Notes under the pieces: generated by a model
The model's database searches: none
The model's input: only the letters and a program-made list of their open reading frames with translations
What the model was told of the DNA's origin: nothing
Origin: Streptomyces tricolor
GTDB lineage: Bacteria > Actinomycetota > Actinomycetes > Streptomycetales > Streptomycetaceae
Assembly: GCF_002155905.1 (NCBI RefSeq)
Contig: NZ_MUMF01000388.1
Span: 1-39,299, forward strand
Direction of reading: 5' to 3'
DNA: 39,299 nucleotides
In this document: positions 36,883 through 39,299 of the stretch, piece by piece
Position numbering within the stretch: the first letter of the stretch is position 1
How the letters are laid out: every line of letters begins with the position of its first letter
Position numbers and translations under genes: made by a program

Positions 36883-37935
36883 ATGTCCCGTGTCCCCCCA
36901 GGTCCGTCCCGCCGTCTCCTCCTCGCCGGTGCTCTGGCCGCCGTGTCCGCGGCCGTCACCGGCTGCTCCCCGGACAGCGAGGCGTCGACGTCCGGCGGCT
37001 CCAAGCGGCTGCGCATCGGCTACTTCGCCTTCCCCAGCGGCGACGTGATCGTGAAGAGCAGGAAGCTGCTGGAGCAGGCGCTGCCGGACTACAGGATCAC
37101 CTGGATCAAGTTCGACTCCGGTGCCGGCGTCAACCAGGCCTTCATCGGCAAGTCCCTCGACATCGCCGCGCTGGGCTCCAGCCCGTTCGCCCGCGGGGTG
37201 TCCGGCAGCTCGCCCATCCCGTACAAGGTCGCGTGGATCCTGGACGTCGCGGGCGAGAACGAGGCCCTCGTGGCGCGCAAGGCCACCGGCATCACCGACG
37301 TCGCCGGGCTCAGGGGCAGGAAGATAGCCACTCCCTTCGCCTCCACCTCGCACTACAGTCTGCTGGCGGCGCTGGAGACGGCCGGCCTCGGTCCGTCCGA
37401 CGTCCAGCTGATCGACCTGCAGCCGCAGCCGATCCTCGCCGCCTGGCAGCGGGGCGACATCGACGCCGCCTACGTCTGGCTGCCGACCCTGGACGAGCTG
37501 CGCACGACCGGTACGCAGCTCACCAGCAGCAAGGAGGTCGGCGCGGCGGGCCGGCCGACCCTCGACCTGGCCGTCGTGTCGGACGATCTGATCGCCAGGG
37601 ACCCGCAGGCCATCGCCGCCTGGCGCAAGGCGGAGGCCAAGGCCCTGCGCCTGCTCAAGTCCGACCCCGACGGCTCGGTCGACGCTGTCGCGGCCGAGCT
37701 CGGCATCAGCGTCGCGGACGCCAGGGCGCAGCTGGCGCAGGGGGTGTTCCTCACTCCGGAGCAGGTGGTCTCCGCCGACTGGCTGGGCACCGGGAGCAGC
37801 CCGGGCAAGCTGCTCACGTACGTGACCGACACGGGGCGGTTCCTGGCCGACCAGAAGCAGATCGATGCCGCACCGTCCGAGGACGCCGTCCGCAAGGCGT
37901 TCTATCTCAAGGGGTTGTCCGATGTCCTCGCGTGA
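36883..37935 (+). CDS. ssuA: Sulfonate/taurine-type substrate-binding lipoprotein
   Basis: A 350-residue periplasmic-type binding protein. Residues 1-28 are a lipoprotein signal with SRRLLLAGALA (twin-arginine-like) and lipobox AVTGC, so Cys28 would be lipidated. The mature part starts RLRIGYFAFPSGDVIVKSRK and has the two-lobe layout of SsuA/TauA-type proteins (FIGKSLDIAALGSSPFA, AWILDVAGENEALVARK, IDAAYVWLPTLDEL). I use the ATG at 36883, which gives a normal signal length; a GTG at 36862 would add seven residues and lacks a site. The ATPase gene overlaps the end by 14 nt, indicating translational coupling. Confidence 0.9.
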   Translation: MSRVPPGPSRRLLLAGALAAVSAAVTGCSPDSEASTSGGSKRLRIGYFAFPSGDVIVKSRKLLEQALPDYRITWIKFDSGAGVNQAFIGKSLDIAALGSSPFARGVSGSSPIPYKVAWILDVAGENEALVARKATGITDVAGLRGRKIATPFASTSHYSLLAALETAGLGPSDVQLIDLQPQPILAAWQRGDIDAAYVWLPTLDELRTTGTQLTSSKEVGAAGRPTLDLAVVSDDLIARDPQAIAAWRKAEAKALRLLKSDPDGSVDAVAAELGISVADARAQLAQGVFLTPEQVVSADWLGTGSSPGKLLTYVTDTGRFLADQKQIDAAPSEDAVRKAFYLKGLSDVLA

Positions 37936-38749
37936 GACCACCAAGACGACCGAGGGGCTGGAAGGGGCGGGCACCACGCGCGCCGGATCCGTCCGTCTCG
38001 ACCGGATCACCCACCGGTACGGCCGGGGCGGCGAGGCCTTCACCGCCGTCGGGCCTGTCGATCTGACCATTCCGGCCGGGGAGTTCCTGGTCCTGGTGGG
38101 CGCCTCAGGCTGCGGCAAGAGCACGCTGCTGCGGCTGATCGCCGGCTTCGAACAGCCCACGCAAGGTTCGGTGCGGGTCTCCGGGAGCGAGCCTCGGCCG
38201 GGCCGGGCGGCCGGGGTGGTGTTCCAGACGCCGCGGCTGTTCCCGTGGCGGACCGTGCGGGGCAACATCGACCTGGCGCTGCGCTACGCGCGGGTGCCCC
38301 GCGCTCAATGGTCCGAGCGGCGCGCGGAGTTGCTGGCCAGAGTCGGCCTGGAGGGCACCGAGAAGCGGCGGGTCTGGGAGATCTCCGGCGGTCAGCGGCA
38401 ACGCGTCGCCATCGCCCGGGCGCTCGCCGCCGAGAACCCGCTCCTCCTGCTCGACGAGCCGTTCGCGGCGCTGGACGCGCTGACCCGGGAGCGGCTGCAG
38501 GAGGATGTCCGCCGGGTGACCGACCGGACCGGGCGGACCACGGTGTTCGTGACGCATTCGGCGGACGAGGCGGTGTTCCTCGGCTCCCGCGTCGTGGTGC
38601 TGACCAAGGGCCCGGGGACCGTGGCCCTGGACCTGCCCATCACTCTGCCGCGCGGCGACGTCGACGCCGAGGAGCTGCGCAACTCCCGTGAGTTCGCCGA
38701 GCTGCGCGGGCAGGTCTCCCACGCCGTCAAGGCTGCCGCGGCGGCCTGA
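37922..38749 (+). CDS. ssuB: Sulfonate/taurine-type ABC transporter ATPase
   Basis: A 275-residue nucleotide-binding subunit. Walker A GASGCGKST at 60-68, Q-loop in GVVFQTPRLFPW, signature SGGQRQR near 155, Walker B LLLLDEP near 175-181, D-loop FAALDALTRE, and switch His in VTHSADEA. The first 25 residues are a hydrophilic extension. The ATG at 37922 lies inside the ssuA end. It completes an importer in the order permease, binding protein, ATPase; no FMNH2-dependent monooxygenase gene (ssuD) follows in this window. Confidence 0.93.
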   Translation: MSSRETTKTTEGLEGAGTTRAGSVRLDRITHRYGRGGEAFTAVGPVDLTIPAGEFLVLVGASGCGKSTLLRLIAGFEQPTQGSVRVSGSEPRPGRAAGVVFQTPRLFPWRTVRGNIDLALRYARVPRAQWSERRAELLARVGLEGTEKRRVWEISGGQRQRVAIARALAAENPLLLLDEPFAALDALTRERLQEDVRRVTDRTGRTTVFVTHSADEAVFLGSRVVVLTKGPGTVALDLPITLPRGDVDAEELRNSREFAELRGQVSHAVKAAAAA

Positions 38750-38932
38750 TTCCCGTACCTCCGGAGGGAAGAGCACAAGGTGAGTCGCGACCGGCCCGTC
38801 GTGCCGATGGGTTCGCCGGCCGTCCGGGCGCGCGGGCGTGACGTGCGTACGGCGGCCCCGGCGGCAGCGGGAGCGCTGCCCCCGTGGACGATCCCACCGC
38901 TGAGCGGCGGTCGCACCTGGTGCCGGGGCAGC
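38750..38932 (+). other. Possible truncated gene start downstream of ssuB
   Basis: A GTG at 38780 is preceded by GGAGGGAA and begins an open frame (VSRDRPVVPMGSPAV…) with a protein-like first 45 codons, which then runs antisense into the convergent haloperoxidase-like gene with no family match. It may be the remnant of a former last gene of the sulfonate operon cut off by rearrangement, or chance. No terminator is evident for ssuB. Confidence 0.25.
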
Positions 38933-39299
38933 TCACAGCGTGCCGAACAGGCGGGCGGCGTTGCGCAGGGCGTGCGTCGCGACCCGCTCGCCGAGGACGA
39001 GACCGGCCTCGTCCGCCGAGCGGGTGTGGATGCCGGAATACACCCGGGCGTCCACGTTCTCCTGGGACAGTCGGCTCCAGGCCGTGTACCTGCGGGTCAC
39101 TCCCGGAGCGGTGGGGCTGGTCAGCTCGAAAGGCGCCGTGCGCGGTCCGACGAGCGCCGAGAGGACGGTTTCCGCGGCGCCCGCGTACGTGTTGTGGCCG
39201 CTGGGGTAGTCGGGATGGGCCGGCGTGGTGTGCAGCGGCGTCCACGCGGGGTCGGGGTCGGTCGAACCGGTACGGACGGCCGTGACCGGACGCCACCGC
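38933..39299 (-). CDS. Vanadium haloperoxidase / PAP2-type protein (partial, C-terminal part)
   Basis: Only the last 121 residues lie in the window; the 5' part is beyond the right edge. The acid-phosphatase-type motifs are PDYPSGHNTYAGAAE (the SGH with the catalytic His) and RVYSGIHTRSADEAG (the R-x-x-x-x-x-H pair that would hold vanadate or phosphate), close to the C-terminus as in the vanadium-dependent haloperoxidase/PAP2 superfamily of Streptomyces. Whether it is a haloperoxidase or a phosphatase cannot be told, and secretion cannot be judged without the N-terminus. It is convergent with the ssu operon. Confidence 0.85.
   Translation of the reverse strand, partial: RWRPVTAVRTGSTDPDPAWTPLHTTPAHPDYPSGHNTYAGAAETVLSALVGPRTAPFELTSPTAPGVTRRYTAWSRLSQENVDARVYSGIHTRSADEAGLVLGERVATHALRNAARLFGTL

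Overview
The window is very GC-rich, its codons are strongly biased to G or C in the third position, GTG starts are common, and the gene content is typical of Streptomyces. The clearest anchor is a GH10 xylanase with a ricin-type xylan-binding domain that I recognise as XlnA of the S. lividans/S. coelicolor type, divergent from a GH62 arabinofuranosidase (AbfB type). I see no rRNA, tRNA, CRISPR array, intact insertion sequence or replication origin. The last gene runs off the right edge.

Left region (1-9500): a small membrane protein, a flotillin/YqiK-like SPFH protein, a 1631-residue DUF3686-type AAA+ 'DNA repair ATPase' and a tiny membrane protein lie head to tail and look like one membrane-associated cassette. 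A PucR-type regulator follows.

Stress/Ter region (9500-15900): leftward tatA-terD and spo0M, rightward terC and a secreted PQQ-type sugar dehydrogenase, and a leftward membrane-anchored SpoIIE/PP2C phosphatase. terD and spo0M share an 18-nt imperfect dyad (TCTAC-N6-GTAGAAG as read on the + strand) upstream of their starts, and a shorter relative lies in front of the phosphatase gene. This suggests a small local regulon.

Middle (16100-24240): a GlxA/FtrA-type AraC regulator divergent from a saccharopine-dehydrogenase-like protein, an alpha/beta hydrolase, a large trypsin-nSTAND1-TM-beta-propeller protein (NLR-like architecture), a CAP/SCP secreted protein, and a decayed aldo/keto-reductase remnant.

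Xylan region (24239-27980): abfB and xlnA diverge from a 677-bp intergenic region with two CGAAA-N-TTTCG-like sites (the motif known upstream of Streptomyces xylanase genes), two 11-bp inverted repeats and one perfect 24-bp palindrome. Hairpin terminators bound both genes.

Right part (28000-39299): a secreted peptidoglycan-binding protein, an Fpg/Nei DNA glycosylase, a choice-of-anchor-K-like protein, a three-gene operon (GRDP-like protein, MFS transporter, Baeyer-Villiger monooxygenase), and an F420-type LLM oxidoreductase divergent from a sulfonate ABC transporter operon (ssuC-ssuA-ssuB order). That operon is preceded by a 23-residue leader peptide ending in three cysteines, followed by an attenuator-like hairpin. 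This fits cysteine-responsive attenuation of a sulfur-scavenging operon. The window ends in a vanadium haloperoxidase/PAP2-type gene.
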